From JACOMS01 sp051252005 (GTDB taxonomy: Bacteria > Pseudomonadota > Alphaproteobacteria > Caulobacterales > Maricaulaceae), in assembly GCA_051252005.1 (NCBI GenBank), contig JBPOEZ010000003.1:310001-374000 (forward strand): 64,000 nucleotides of DNA, given 5' to 3'. Positions within the stretch are counted from its first letter, which is position 1; each line of letters begins with the position of its first letter. Of this stretch, positions 52,482 through 61,020 are shown in pieces. A program made the position numbers and the translations under genes. Below the pieces are notes generated by a model. The model saw only the letters and a list, made by a program, of their open reading frames with translations, ran no database searches and was not told where the DNA came from.

Positions 52482-53486
52482 ATGGCTACCAAACCCCCAC
52501 AGTTCATTGGCGAATCTACCCAGTTCCACGCTATCCTTGACCGAATTTCTGACCTAGCGGCTCTAGATCGCCCTATTTTAATCGTCGGAGAGCGCGGAAC
52601 AGGCAAAGAACTCGTTGCATCCCGCCTTCACTTTCTCTCTCCGAGGTGGGAGCAAGCCTATATACGCGTAAACTGCGCTGCTTATACAGATGAAGACCTA
52701 GAAATCGCCCTCTTTGGCGAGTCCATTCATGACGGTCTCTTTAATGAAGCCAATGGAGGGACGCTTTTCCTCGACAATATAGATGCGGCGGCATTGTGGA
52801 TGCAGGAACGGTTACTCCGCTTTGTGGAAACTGGCGAATTTGAGGCCGTTGGAAGCCGCGACACACGAACCGTCAACATTCATGTAATCGCCGCAGCCTC
52901 ACCAACCACAGACCTACGCCAAGTCGTAAAAGCAGGCACCTTTAGCGCAGAGCTCCTCGACCGCCTCGCCTCGCACGTTCTAACTCTCCCCCCTCTCAGA
53001 ATACGGCCAGACGATATCCAGCCTCTTGTAACCCACTTTGGGAAAGCCATCGTTTCATCCTTAGGCGCGCAGCGATTCCCTGGCATCACACCAGAAGCCC
53101 TGGCCTTTTTGCAAACGCAGCCTTGGCCCGGAAATGTGAGAGACTTAAAGAATGTTATCGAACGCAGTACGGCGGAGAGCTTTCTCGTCGACGAAAGCCT
53201 TCTAGAACCTATCCACGTCATGATCATGGATCCATTTCAGGATACATGGTCGGCACACGCCCCCTCGCAAGTGGGGGCACCGCTTAGGGCTCCCAGCACA
53301 CTACCGCCAGAGCAAGGCGACCCAAAAACCGCTGACTTACCAAGCCGCGTTATGACTTTTGAACGCGGCCTTATTGACCAAGCGCTGGACCGGCATGAAC
53401 ACCACCAAGGCAAAGCCGCCGACTATCTCGGGCTATCCTACCACCAATTCAGAGGCCTTCTTAGAAAGCACGGCCTTAAGAAATAG
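52482..53486 (+). CDS. pspF: PspF-like AAA+ protein lacking the GAFTGA loop
   Basis: The 334-residue protein matches PspF along its length: Walker A GERGTGKE (36-43), RVNCAAYTDEDLEIALFG, Walker B TLFLD at 94-98, AELLDRL, PPLRIRPDDI, WPGNVRDLKNVIERS and a C-terminal Fis-type HTH (ADYLGLSYHQFRGLLRKHG). Key parts for sigma-54 activation are gone: between LFG and GGTLFLD there are 12 residues instead of 21, without GAFTGA; the Walker B Glu is Asn99; and the first arginine finger position is Ser155 (R161 is kept). It is divergent from the psp unit. It may regulate by DNA binding alone. Confidence 0.9.
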   Translation: MATKPPQFIGESTQFHAILDRISDLAALDRPILIVGERGTGKELVASRLHFLSPRWEQAYIRVNCAAYTDEDLEIALFGESIHDGLFNEANGGTLFLDNIDAAALWMQERLLRFVETGEFEAVGSRDTRTVNIHVIAAASPTTDLRQVVKAGTFSAELLDRLASHVLTLPPLRIRPDDIQPLVTHFGKAIVSSLGAQRFPGITPEALAFLQTQPWPGNVRDLKNVIERSTAESFLVDESLLEPIHVMIMDPFQDTWSAHAPSQVGAPLRAPSTLPPEQGDPKTADLPSRVMTFERGLIDQALDRHEHHQGKAADYLGLSYHQFRGLLRKHGLKK

Positions 53487-53493
53487 CCCGAAC

Positions 53494-54066
53494 CTAGCCA
53501 TCACTAGAAAGAAGCGCGTACATATCGTGGTCTGCCCAAACCCCATTTATCTTTAGATAGCCCCGCGCTGTGCCTTCTTTGGTAAACCCTACGGCCTCGA
53601 GCAAACGAATAGAGCGTTCATTTTCGGGCTGAACAGCGGCCTCTAAACGATGAAGTCCTAGGCTTTCGAAACAAAATTTTGAAGCCTCACGAACAGCGGC
53701 CCGCGCGAATCCATTGCCAGAATATTGTTCGCCGAGCCAATAACCGATCTGCGCAGTTTGCGCGACATGACGGCGAACCCCAATAATATTGCAAGCGCCT
53801 ATAAGCGCTTTGTCACTGCCGCGAAAAATGTGAAACGGATACCCCGTGTCGGCGTCGACCATTTTTTTGAAACCAGACAGTCTGGCTTTATAGGAACCCC
53901 TCGTAAATTGCGCCGCGCTCCATTCAGGTTCCCACGGCGTTAAATAATCCTCATTGGCCCGCCGCAAATGCGTCCACGTCTCAAACTCCGCCCAGCGCGG
54001 GTGGCACATCTCTATCGCGCCACCGCGTGCCCGCGCGGTTAAAACGGTTTGCGTAGTGACTTTCAT
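53494..54066 (-). CDS. GNAT acetyltransferase, RimJ/RimL type
   Basis: The 190-residue protein has a GNAT fold: FRGSDKALIGACNIIGV (strands 3-4), IGYWLGEQYSGNGFARAAVREA with the acetyl-CoA-binding loop, and HRLEAAVQPENERSIRLLEAVGF towards the end, typical of RimJ/RimL N-terminal protein acetyltransferases. Target unknown. Its ATG overlaps the stop of the SURF1 gene by four bases, so the two are cotranslated. Confidence 0.9.
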   Translation of the reverse strand: MKVTTQTVLTARARGGAIEMCHPRWAEFETWTHLRRANEDYLTPWEPEWSAAQFTRGSYKARLSGFKKMVDADTGYPFHIFRGSDKALIGACNIIGVRRHVAQTAQIGYWLGEQYSGNGFARAAVREASKFCFESLGLHRLEAAVQPENERSIRLLEAVGFTKEGTARGYLKINGVWADHDMYALLSSDG

Positions 54067-54782
54067 CGAAACGACAGACGACCTGCGCGTTTATGCATAA
54101 TCAGGTAAATCACCAAAAGCGTTAGCGCGAGGCCGTACCATGTCAGCATATAGTCAAAGTGATTATTGCGAATATCAGGACGGCGAGCCGGCAGCGCTTT
54201 AGCATCCCCCGCGCCGAGTACCGCATCCACATAAAACCGCATATCAGTGTCGCCCTTAATACTATCGGCCCAGTTATGTGTTTCTGGCAGGGCATTAAAG
54301 GCAAACCAACGGTTTTTCTCTGGAGAACTGTCGGTATGGCTTTGGTCTGGCCGCGCCAAGCGGACATAGCCGTTTAAAACTACGGGCCCCGAGACTTGCG
54401 AAGGCTTTCCGTTCTCATGTTCGTCATTAGAAATTGTTTCAAGCCCTGCGAAGACGACAGCGCCGCCTTCTGATACAGGCGAAAAAACGCGCCAGCTTAT
54501 GTTGTAGTTTGCAGAGCTGAACATATGAAAGCTCTCTCCCTCAGCATAATCGCCGCTGAAGCCAATTCTGCGAAAGTCGATAGGCTCGCCTTTGCTTAAT
54601 GCCTCTTGCACTTGGGTAAGCGACGCAAAGGGCGGCGCGTCGGCGACTTGTTCAATCTCGGCAAGCAATGCCGTTTTCCACTGCAAACGCTGATATTGCC
54701 AAGTGCCAAGCGCAATGAGAATCGCAAGCGCAATAACGGTTACGATCGTGAGACCGAGCATAGGGCGGAAAGACAGTTTCAT
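54063..54782 (-). CDS. SURF1-family protein
   Basis: The 239-residue protein has two membrane helices, near the N-terminus (LGLTIVTVIALAILIALGTWQYQRLQWK) and the C-terminus (YMLTWYGLALTLLVIYLIMHKR), with a periplasmic domain between. The GTWQ motif and YGYVRL-like segment fit SURF1, a factor in cytochrome oxidase heme insertion. No oxidase genes are nearby in the window. It is followed by the overlapping GNAT gene. Confidence 0.9.
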   Translation of the reverse strand: MKLSFRPMLGLTIVTVIALAILIALGTWQYQRLQWKTALLAEIEQVADAPPFASLTQVQEALSKGEPIDFRRIGFSGDYAEGESFHMFSSANYNISWRVFSPVSEGGAVVFAGLETISNDEHENGKPSQVSGPVVLNGYVRLARPDQSHTDSSPEKNRWFAFNALPETHNWADSIKGDTDMRFYVDAVLGAGDAKALPARRPDIRNNHFDYMLTWYGLALTLLVIYLIMHKRAGRLSFR

Positions 54783-54817
54783 GGCGCTGGCCTAGTGGTT
54801 ATTTGCTACCGCAAAGC

Positions 54818-55456
54818 TTAATCATAGATCACGTCAGCTTCGGTTTTGGCTTTGACTTCTTCCAAGCTTACGTCTGGTGCAAGCTCTTTGAGGCGGAAGC
54901 GTTTCTGCTCTCCTTCGCGCGCAAAGACGCCAAGATCGGTGATCACCATATCAATGCAGTTTTGCCCTGTTAGCGGCAGCGTACAAGCCTTGAGAAATTT
55001 GCTTTCGCCGCGTTTATTCGTGTGATCGAACAACGCAATGCAGCGCTTAACACCAGCAACCAAATCCATCGCGCCGCCCATGCCTTTGACCATTTTGCCT
55101 GGGATCATCCAGTTCGCAATATCGCCGTTCTCGGCGACTTCCATTGCGCCCAAAATTGAGAGATCAATATGCCCGCCACGGATCATAGCAAAGCTCATGG
55201 CGCTGTCAAAAAATGTCGATTTAGGTAGCGTCGTGATCGTCTGTTTCCCCGCATTAATCAGGTCAGCATCTTCTTCGCCCGCATAAGGGAAAGGCCCCAT
55301 GCCGAGCATACCGTTTTCGGATTGTAAGGTCACATCCATGCCGTCCGGAATGTGGTTAGCCACAAGCGTTGGAATGCCAATGCCGAGATTAACATAGTAC
55401 CCGTCTTGGAGTTCGCGCGCGGCCCGCGCCGCCATTTGATTTCTATCCCATGCCAT
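54818..55456 (-). CDS. 3-oxoacid CoA-transferase subunit B
   Basis: The 212-residue protein is the B subunit of a succinyl-CoA:3-oxoacid CoA-transferase (SCOT/ScoB, family I). It has GYYVNLGIGIPTLVAN, the active-site SENGMLGMGPFP (catalytic Glu) and GGHIDLSILGAMEVAENGDIANW. It activates acetoacetate or a similar acid in ketone-body and fatty-acid catabolism. It is cotranscribed with subunit A, but a membrane protein gene lies between them. Confidence 0.94.
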   Translation of the reverse strand: MAWDRNQMAARAARELQDGYYVNLGIGIPTLVANHIPDGMDVTLQSENGMLGMGPFPYAGEEDADLINAGKQTITTLPKSTFFDSAMSFAMIRGGHIDLSILGAMEVAENGDIANWMIPGKMVKGMGGAMDLVAGVKRCIALFDHTNKRGESKFLKACTLPLTGQNCIDMVITDLGVFAREGEQKRFRLKELAPDVSLEEVKAKTEADVIYD

Positions 55457-55468
55457 ACTGTATTCCTT

Positions 55469-55966
55469 TTAGTTCGCGCGTTTCCAGCGGATTAGGCCGA
55501 AAGCCAAAAACACCAAAGACAGAACAATCGTGCCATATTTCATATTCGTATAAAGGCTCGATCGCTCGATAATTTCCGCGTTAAGTTCCGGATAGCTCAA
55601 CACTATTTTTCCAAGCAGTGTATTCTCTGCAAAATCAAACATTGCAGACATGAATGGCACTACCGCCAAGTAACGCCACGCCGTAGGCTTAAACAAAGCG
55701 TACAACCAAAGGACACCAAAGCCGCCATAGGCGAGCGGGTAGAGCATATCCAAACTTTGAATTTTGCTATAAATCGCGAAGCTCTGATTACCTTGGTAAG
55801 CGGACAGAGTTTGATCGACGAGTTCAGGCGTGCGGCCACCGAACTGCATATCTAATATGCCCTGCCCAGAAATATTAAAGATCTGCACCCCCCAGACAAA
55901 TAATATTATACTGATCGCAAGCGTCGCCAATCCGAATAATAGAACGAGTTTACCGAGACGTGACAT
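55469..55966 (-). CDS. Membrane protein between CoA-transferase subunit genes
   Basis: The 165-residue protein has four membrane helices: residues about 7-27 (VLLFGLATLAISIILFVWGV), 75-91, 95-112 and 141-158. I do not recognise a family. Its start overlaps the stop of the subunit A gene by one base and subunit B begins 12 bases after its end, so it is translated within the CoA-transferase operon. Possible roles are substrate transport or none; the intrusion in a normally adjacent pair is notable. Confidence 0.78.
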   Translation of the reverse strand: MSRLGKLVLLFGLATLAISIILFVWGVQIFNISGQGILDMQFGGRTPELVDQTLSAYQGNQSFAIYSKIQSLDMLYPLAYGGFGVLWLYALFKPTAWRYLAVVPFMSAMFDFAENTLLGKIVLSYPELNAEIIERSSLYTNMKYGTIVLSLVFLAFGLIRWKRAN

Positions 55967-56670
55967 TAGGAGGCGCGCTCGCGAACTGTTAGCTGCTCAA
56001 TACGCTTCTCGCACTTAGCCTCGACGATGCGCTGTACGAAAATACCGGGCGTATGAATGAAGTTCGGGTCAAGCGTTCCGACAGGCACGATTTCGTCCAC
56101 TTCGGCGACTGTATTTTTTCCGGCCATAGCCATCATCGGATTGAAGTTCCGCGCGGTCGATTTAAAAATCAAATTACCTTCCGCGTCGCCCTTCCAAGCC
56201 TTGATAATGGAGAGGTCAGATTTCAAGCCCGTCTCCATGATGTAAGTTTCGCCGTCAAATTCGCGAACAGGTTTACCTTCAGCAATCAATGTTCCAACGC
56301 CTGTCTTAACGTAAAAGCCGGGAATGCCAGCGCCGCCAGCGCGGATGCGTTCGGCCAATGTCCCTTGCGGGTTAAACTCAAGCTCTAATTCTTTTGCGAG
56401 ATATTGCCGTTCAAACTCTTTATTTTCGCCGACATAGGAGCTGACCATTTTCTTGATTTGGCGAGATTCGAGCAGCAAGCCGAGACCGAACCCGTCAACG
56501 CCCGCATTATTGGAAATGGCGGTGATGTTTTGCGCGCCGCTGTCTCGCAAAGCCGCGATGAGGTTTTCAGCAATGCCGCAAAGGCCGAAGCCGCCGGACA
56601 TCACCGTCATACCGTCAAACGTTAGGCCTTCTAGCGCCGCGTCTGCCGTCTCAAAAACTTTACCTGTCAT
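55966..56670 (-). CDS. 3-oxoacid CoA-transferase subunit A
   Basis: The 234-residue protein is the A subunit of the CoA-transferase: GGFGLCGIAENLIAALRDSG (CoA-binding loop), ISNNAGVDGFGLGLLLES, SYVGENKEFERQYL and GDAEGNLIFKSTARNFNPMMAMAGK. With subunit B it transfers CoA from succinyl-CoA to a 3-oxoacid. It is the first gene of the operon; the ATG at 56670 is downstream of the gltX end by about 60 bases on the opposite side. Confidence 0.94.
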   Translation of the reverse strand: MTGKVFETADAALEGLTFDGMTVMSGGFGLCGIAENLIAALRDSGAQNITAISNNAGVDGFGLGLLLESRQIKKMVSSYVGENKEFERQYLAKELELEFNPQGTLAERIRAGGAGIPGFYVKTGVGTLIAEGKPVREFDGETYIMETGLKSDLSIIKAWKGDAEGNLIFKSTARNFNPMMAMAGKNTVAEVDEIVPVGTLDPNFIHTPGIFVQRIVEAKCEKRIEQLTVRERAS

Positions 56671-56733
56671 GCGAAGTCCTTTGTTTATTTACCAATCTAT
56701 ACTTTCAGACGCTTTGGAGCAAATGCCTATACT

Positions 56734-58074
56734 CTACGCGGCCTCGCCGCGAAGACGGCCTTTGGCGCGTTCAGAGCCGAGCAAGGTCAGGATCGCGCCC
56801 ATTTCAGGGCCGCGGTTTCTTCCGGTCAAGGCGCGGCGAAGCGGCATGAAGAGGCCCTTCCCTTTACGTCCTGTTTCGGCCTTGAGCGCGCTTGTCCATT
56901 CACTCCATGTTGTATCCGTAAGCTCTTCCGGAAGCGACTCCGCCGCCGCCGCGCAAAATGCTGCGTCTTCATCTTCGATCTGTCCGGCCATTGGCGCGAA
57001 TAGAGCCGTTGACCATCCGGCAATATCGGCAAGCTTTTCAAGGTTGGCGCGGATTAACAGCCAGAAGTCTTCGCCGCCGCCAACGCCGTAGGCATCAAGG
57101 CGGTCTTTCACGGCATCATAAGGCATATCGTGCAGCAGCCGAGAGTTTACGAGTGCCAGTTCGGCCTCGTCGAAACGTGCCGGCGCGCGGCCGATTTTGT
57201 CAAAGGAGAACTCTTCCATCAGAGTATTGATAAAGACCCGCGCTTCTACGGGATCAGATGTCCCGATTTTCGCGAGCAGAGAATTAATCGCCATAGGTTC
57301 TAGGCCTTGATCGCGAAGCTCGTCCATCGAGAGCGAGCCGATCCGCTTGGACAGACTTTTCCCGTCTGCGCCGACAAGAAGCGGCGTATGGGCAAAGCCC
57401 GGAACGTGATCGCCGAGGGCTTTAAAAATTTCGATCTGCGCGCCGGAGTTGGTCACGTGATCTTCGCCGCGAATGACGTGTGTGATTTTGGCGTCAATAT
57501 CATCGACAACGCTCGGTAGCGTATAGAGGTAAGAACCGTCGCCGCGAATAAGAACGGGGTCAGAAAGCGAGCTTGTATCAATATTTTGCGCGCCGCGTAC
57601 CATATCCGTCCAACTCGCAATGCCGCCAGAGAGCTTGAAACGCCAATGCGGCGTACGCCCTTCGGCCTCATAAGCGGCCTTTTGTTCGTCGGTTAAACTA
57701 AGCGCCGCGCGGTTATAAACTGGCGGCTTTCCGGCCACGCGCTGTAGCTTACGTTGACGGTCAAGCTCGTCGCCAGTTTCGTAGCACGGATAGAGAAGGC
57801 CTGCGGCTTTGAGCTTGGCGGCGGCTTCGTCGTAGAGATCAAAGCGTTCGGATTGATTGAACGTACTGTCCCAATTCATACCAAGCCATGTCAGGTCTTC
57901 TTTCAGACCGTCTTCGTAGGCTTTGGTTGAACGCTCTGTATCTGTATCGTCTACGCGCAGGATAAATGTACCTTCGTTTTGCGCCACGAATAAATAGTTC
58001 ATCAAAGCGGTACGAACATTCCCCACATGAAGCTTTCCAGTGGGCGACGGGGCAAAACGGCAAATAACGGACAT
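56734..58074 (-). CDS. gltX: Glutamyl-tRNA synthetase
   Basis: GltX charges tRNA-Glu. The 446-residue class I synthetase has the HIGH region as RFAPSPTGKLHVGNVRTAL, VDDTDTERS, IRGEDHVTNSGAQ and the KMSKS counterpart SLSKRIGSLS, followed by an all-helical anticodon domain. Alphaproteobacteria often have two GltX paralogs, one acting also on tRNA-Gln; which this is cannot be told. The start MSVICRF at 58074 follows GAGAG; an upstream TTG at 58080 is less likely. Confidence 0.96.
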   Translation of the reverse strand: MSVICRFAPSPTGKLHVGNVRTALMNYLFVAQNEGTFILRVDDTDTERSTKAYEDGLKEDLTWLGMNWDSTFNQSERFDLYDEAAAKLKAAGLLYPCYETGDELDRQRKLQRVAGKPPVYNRAALSLTDEQKAAYEAEGRTPHWRFKLSGGIASWTDMVRGAQNIDTSSLSDPVLIRGDGSYLYTLPSVVDDIDAKITHVIRGEDHVTNSGAQIEIFKALGDHVPGFAHTPLLVGADGKSLSKRIGSLSMDELRDQGLEPMAINSLLAKIGTSDPVEARVFINTLMEEFSFDKIGRAPARFDEAELALVNSRLLHDMPYDAVKDRLDAYGVGGGEDFWLLIRANLEKLADIAGWSTALFAPMAGQIEDEDAAFCAAAAESLPEELTDTTWSEWTSALKAETGRKGKGLFMPLRRALTGRNRGPEMGAILTLLGSERAKGRLRGEAA

Positions 58075-58241
58075 AATCAACTCTCATACAGGGCGCATGG
58101 GCCAATTATATGACGGGCCATCATGCGAATAAAATGCAGTGATTGCGCGATACAGGGTTACGGGCGAAAAATAAACGCAAATCTTGTGTCTTTTACGGCG
58201 GGAAGTTGCGCGAGGGTTCGATGCCTACGCCGCCATTGTAG
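58075..58241. other. Intergenic stretch upstream of gltX
   Basis: Nothing gene-like is seen here. It holds the gltX promoter region and leads into the first foldback repeat; 58351-58630 beyond the repeat is likewise without a convincing gene. Confidence 0.5.
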
Positions 58242-58350
58242 TGTCATCCCGAAATTTGCATGGGCGAATATCCGGGATCTCGAAAGATAGAATGCCCAAG
58301 CACACTCAAGCCAAGCCGCGCGAGACACCGGCTCGCGGGCCGGGGTGACA
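58242..58350. repeat. Foldback intergenic repeat, copy 1
   Basis: This 109-base element starts TGTCATCCC and ends GGGGTGACA, so its ends are near-perfect inverted copies. Inside it has GGGATCTCGAAA and GCGCGAGACACCGGC followed by GGGCCGGGG. A second element with the same ends and internal order lies at 59104-59205. It resembles the dispersed palindromic repeats of alphaproteobacterial intergenic regions. Confidence 0.75.
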
Positions 58351-58630
58351 AATTTCGAAAGTTCTATTTTGGCGCGCCCTCACACACAAATACCTCCGCC
58401 CGCGCCCTCGGGTTTTGAGGGGCGGCGCGAATTTTACGAAGAGGATTAAAGTTTTACGGCGGTGCGGGATCGCAGGGAGCGGCTAGGCTTAACCGCGCAT
58501 GGCCCAAGACAGCCATAGCGCCAGCAAACTGCGCGGACGCCATGCCTAACAATGCTTTGATTAGCGCCGCAATATGATGGACGGACGATAAGCCAAATAC
58601 GCGCGTGCGGCCAAGGCCGCTATCGCGGGT

Positions 58631-58993
58631 TTAGTTTTCCATAAACTGGGCCATCGTCCAATGTTTCGGCATGGCCGCAATATAAGATAGGTGCGCGAAG
58701 GCGCGCGGCGTATAGCGCGCAGGATTAACGGGGCGCTGCCATTTGAGCATAAATTTACGCGCGCGCCGCAAACAAGAAGCTTGCGCACGCCGAAGCTGCC
58801 GATTGTCTTTTATAGGCGGAAGGCTGCCATCATCAGACATGGGCTGTTCGAAATAAAGCCTCCCGGTTCTGTTTGCCGCAAAGCGCAGAACCCAGCCCAG
58901 CAACACAAGGACAGGCGCGTAGATGTAAGCAAGGCCCGTAAGGCGCGGCTCTATCTCCTCTCTGTCAAATTGTTGATGGGCGGGGTTTTGCAT
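58631..58993 (-). CDS. Small protein with one membrane helix, hypothetical
   Basis: The 120-residue product has one predicted membrane helix (LAYIYAPVLVLLGWVLRFAA, about residues 21-40) and a basic C-terminal half (RQLRRAQASCLRRARKFMLKW). Its ribosome-binding site is weak (GAGAGCCGCATC). It is isolated between two foldback repeats. I do not recognise a family; it could be spurious. Confidence 0.45.
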   Translation of the reverse strand: MQNPAHQQFDREEIEPRLTGLAYIYAPVLVLLGWVLRFAANRTGRLYFEQPMSDDGSLPPIKDNRQLRRAQASCLRRARKFMLKWQRPVNPARYTPRAFAHLSYIAAMPKHWTMAQFMEN

Positions 58994-59103
58994 GATGCGG
59001 CTCTCGTGAAATTAAGTGAGAACATATATAGAACAAAATGCATGATAAGTCAAGGAATATATTCCGGATCGCGACCGTCGTCGCATCCCGATCATCCCAT
59101 ACT

Positions 59104-59205
59104 TGTCATCCCCGACTCTGCGTTTGCTTGCAAACGCTCAATCGGGGACCTCGAAATTATTTCGCGCAAAACTCTCGAGACCCCGGCGCGGCGGCCGGGG
59201 TGACA
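59104..59205. repeat. Foldback intergenic repeat, copy 2
   Basis: This 102-base element has the same TGTCATCCC start and GGGGTGACA end as 58242-58350 and the same internal GGGACCTCGAAA and CTCGAGACCCCGGC blocks. It also holds a perfect small hairpin GCGTTTG-CTTG-CAAACGC (59120-59137). It lies in the gap between the hypothetical gene and nadE. Confidence 0.75.
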
Positions 59206-59310
59206 TGTGATAGAGTTAAAGGCTAAGGCCGAGCCATCAAAGCCGCGATACTCAAACGGCGGAGTACCGCGCACTTCATTGTAGCGGGTCGATTGAAGCG
59301 ATTACGGTTA

Positions 59311-60975
59311 TTACGCGCCGGCAACCGCGTCCCGATATCTATTCGTTATCGGATAGCGTCTATCGCGGCCAAAATTCTTGCTACCGATCTTAACGCCCGG
59401 GGGGGCTTGGCGGCGTTTATATTCGGCGATGTAGAGCAAGTGCTGGATGCGTTTGACATCGGCGGGCGTGTTGCCGCGCGCGATGATGGCTTCGACGGGC
59501 GCTTCTTCTTCGATCAAGCCGAAGAGGATATCGTCAAGGACGGGATATTCCGGCAAGCTGTCACTGTCTTTTTGGTCATCGCGCAGTTCCGCCGACGGGG
59601 GCTTGGTGATGATACGGTCAGGGATCGGGTAATCGCCGCCGAGCATATCTTCAGGATTATGCTCATTACGCCATTTCGCCAGCGCAAAGACTTCGGTTTT
59701 ATAAACGTCTTTGAGCGGGTTATAGCCGCCGCACATATCGCCGTAGAGCGTCGCGTAACCCACCGCCATTTCGGATTTATTCCCCGTTGTCACCACCATA
59801 GGCCCGTATTTATTAGACAGGGCCATAAGCACGAGCGCGCGGGAGCGGGACTGGATATTTTCTTCTGTCGTATCGGGCTCGCGGCCTTCAAATAACGGGC
59901 CGAGCATTTCCCCGAAGGCATCAATGGCGGGTTTAATGGGGACATTATCGTAACGGCAGCCAAGGCTTTCCGCGCATTCTTCTGCGTCGGTGAGGCTGTC
60001 GCCCGATGTGTATTTCGTTGGCATCATCACGCACCACACGCGGTCAGGGCCGAGCGCGTCGACCGCAACGGAGGCCGCCATGGCGCTATCTATGCCGCCA
60101 GAGAGGCCGAGGATGACCTGTTTAAAGCCGTTTTTATTGACGTAATCGCCAAGGCCGAGGCACATAGCGCGCCAATCGGCTTCATAGCCTGTGAGTTGTT
60201 CATAGGTTTCCGCTTTGATGCATGTCCAAACGCCGTCTTGCTTTTCCCACGTCGCAATATCGAAGTCTTCGATGAAGGAGCGCAGGGATTGCACGATGGT
60301 TTCGTCTGCGGCCATGGAGAAACTTGAGCCGTCAAAAACCAGCTCGTCCTGCCCGCCGACTTGGTTGACATAGACAAGCGGTAGGCCTTCATTATGGACT
60401 TTCTCGCCGAGGGCTGCGACGCGTTCCGTCAGCGCCGTACGCCGCCACGGCGAACCGTTGGGAGAAATCATAATCTCTGCGCAGTTGCTAGCCAGATGAT
60501 CCGCCACGCCTGGCTGCCACAAATCTTCGCAGATCGGGATGCCGATTTTAACGCCTTTAAAGGTGATGGGAAGCGGAAGCGGCCCGCGGGTAAACACACG
60601 CGCTTCGTCAAACACGCCGTAATTGGGCAAGTGATGCTTGTAGCGAATATCGGTGATTTCGCCGTCTTGCATGAATAGAGCGGCGCTATAGAGCACTCCG
60701 CCCTCGTTCCACGGCGTCGAGACCACCGCGGCTGGGCCGCCTTTGGTGAGCTTGGCAAAGCTTTCTGCGGCGACTTTGCAGTCTTCTACGGCGGCGGGTT
60801 TTAAAACCAAATCCTCTGGCGGATAACCGATTGTGATGAGTTCGGGCAGAACAAGAATGTCCGCCCCGCCCGCTTTGGCCTTCGCAAGAGCCTGTCGTGC
60901 TTTCGCCATATTGCCGGAAATATCTCCGACACAAGCATTGATCTGCGCCGAAGCAATTTTAAGTGTTTGAGTCAT
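59311..60975 (-). CDS. nadE: NAD(+) synthase, glutamine-hydrolysing
   Basis: NadE converts deamido-NAD to NAD using glutamine. The 554-residue protein has an N-terminal nitrilase-type amidase domain (LVLPELITIGYPPEDL with the Glu, KHHLPNYGVFDE with Lys, GIPICEDLW with the Cys) and a C-terminal synthetase domain with the PP-loop LSGGIDSAMAA and GNKSEMAVGYATLYGDMCGGYNPLKDVYKT. Length matches the two-domain form. Confidence 0.96.
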   Translation of the reverse strand: MTQTLKIASAQINACVGDISGNMAKARQALAKAKAGGADILVLPELITIGYPPEDLVLKPAAVEDCKVAAESFAKLTKGGPAAVVSTPWNEGGVLYSAALFMQDGEITDIRYKHHLPNYGVFDEARVFTRGPLPLPITFKGVKIGIPICEDLWQPGVADHLASNCAEIMISPNGSPWRRTALTERVAALGEKVHNEGLPLVYVNQVGGQDELVFDGSSFSMAADETIVQSLRSFIEDFDIATWEKQDGVWTCIKAETYEQLTGYEADWRAMCLGLGDYVNKNGFKQVILGLSGGIDSAMAASVAVDALGPDRVWCVMMPTKYTSGDSLTDAEECAESLGCRYDNVPIKPAIDAFGEMLGPLFEGREPDTTEENIQSRSRALVLMALSNKYGPMVVTTGNKSEMAVGYATLYGDMCGGYNPLKDVYKTEVFALAKWRNEHNPEDMLGGDYPIPDRIITKPPSAELRDDQKDSDSLPEYPVLDDILFGLIEEEAPVEAIIARGNTPADVKRIQHLLYIAEYKRRQAPPGVKIGSKNFGRDRRYPITNRYRDAVAGA

Positions 60976-61020
60976 GGATGCGGTTTACGCGGATGCGCTT
61001 GCGGCGGCAAGAGCGCAGTT

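Noticed and set aside
56453..57091. 212-codon plus-strand frame
   Set aside because: It is antisense to the CoA-transferase subunit A gene and gltX, both secure; the product is Ser/Pro/Arg-rich shadow sequence.
59293..59895. 200-codon frame on the plus strand
   Set aside because: It lies antisense inside nadE and its low-complexity product has no family features.
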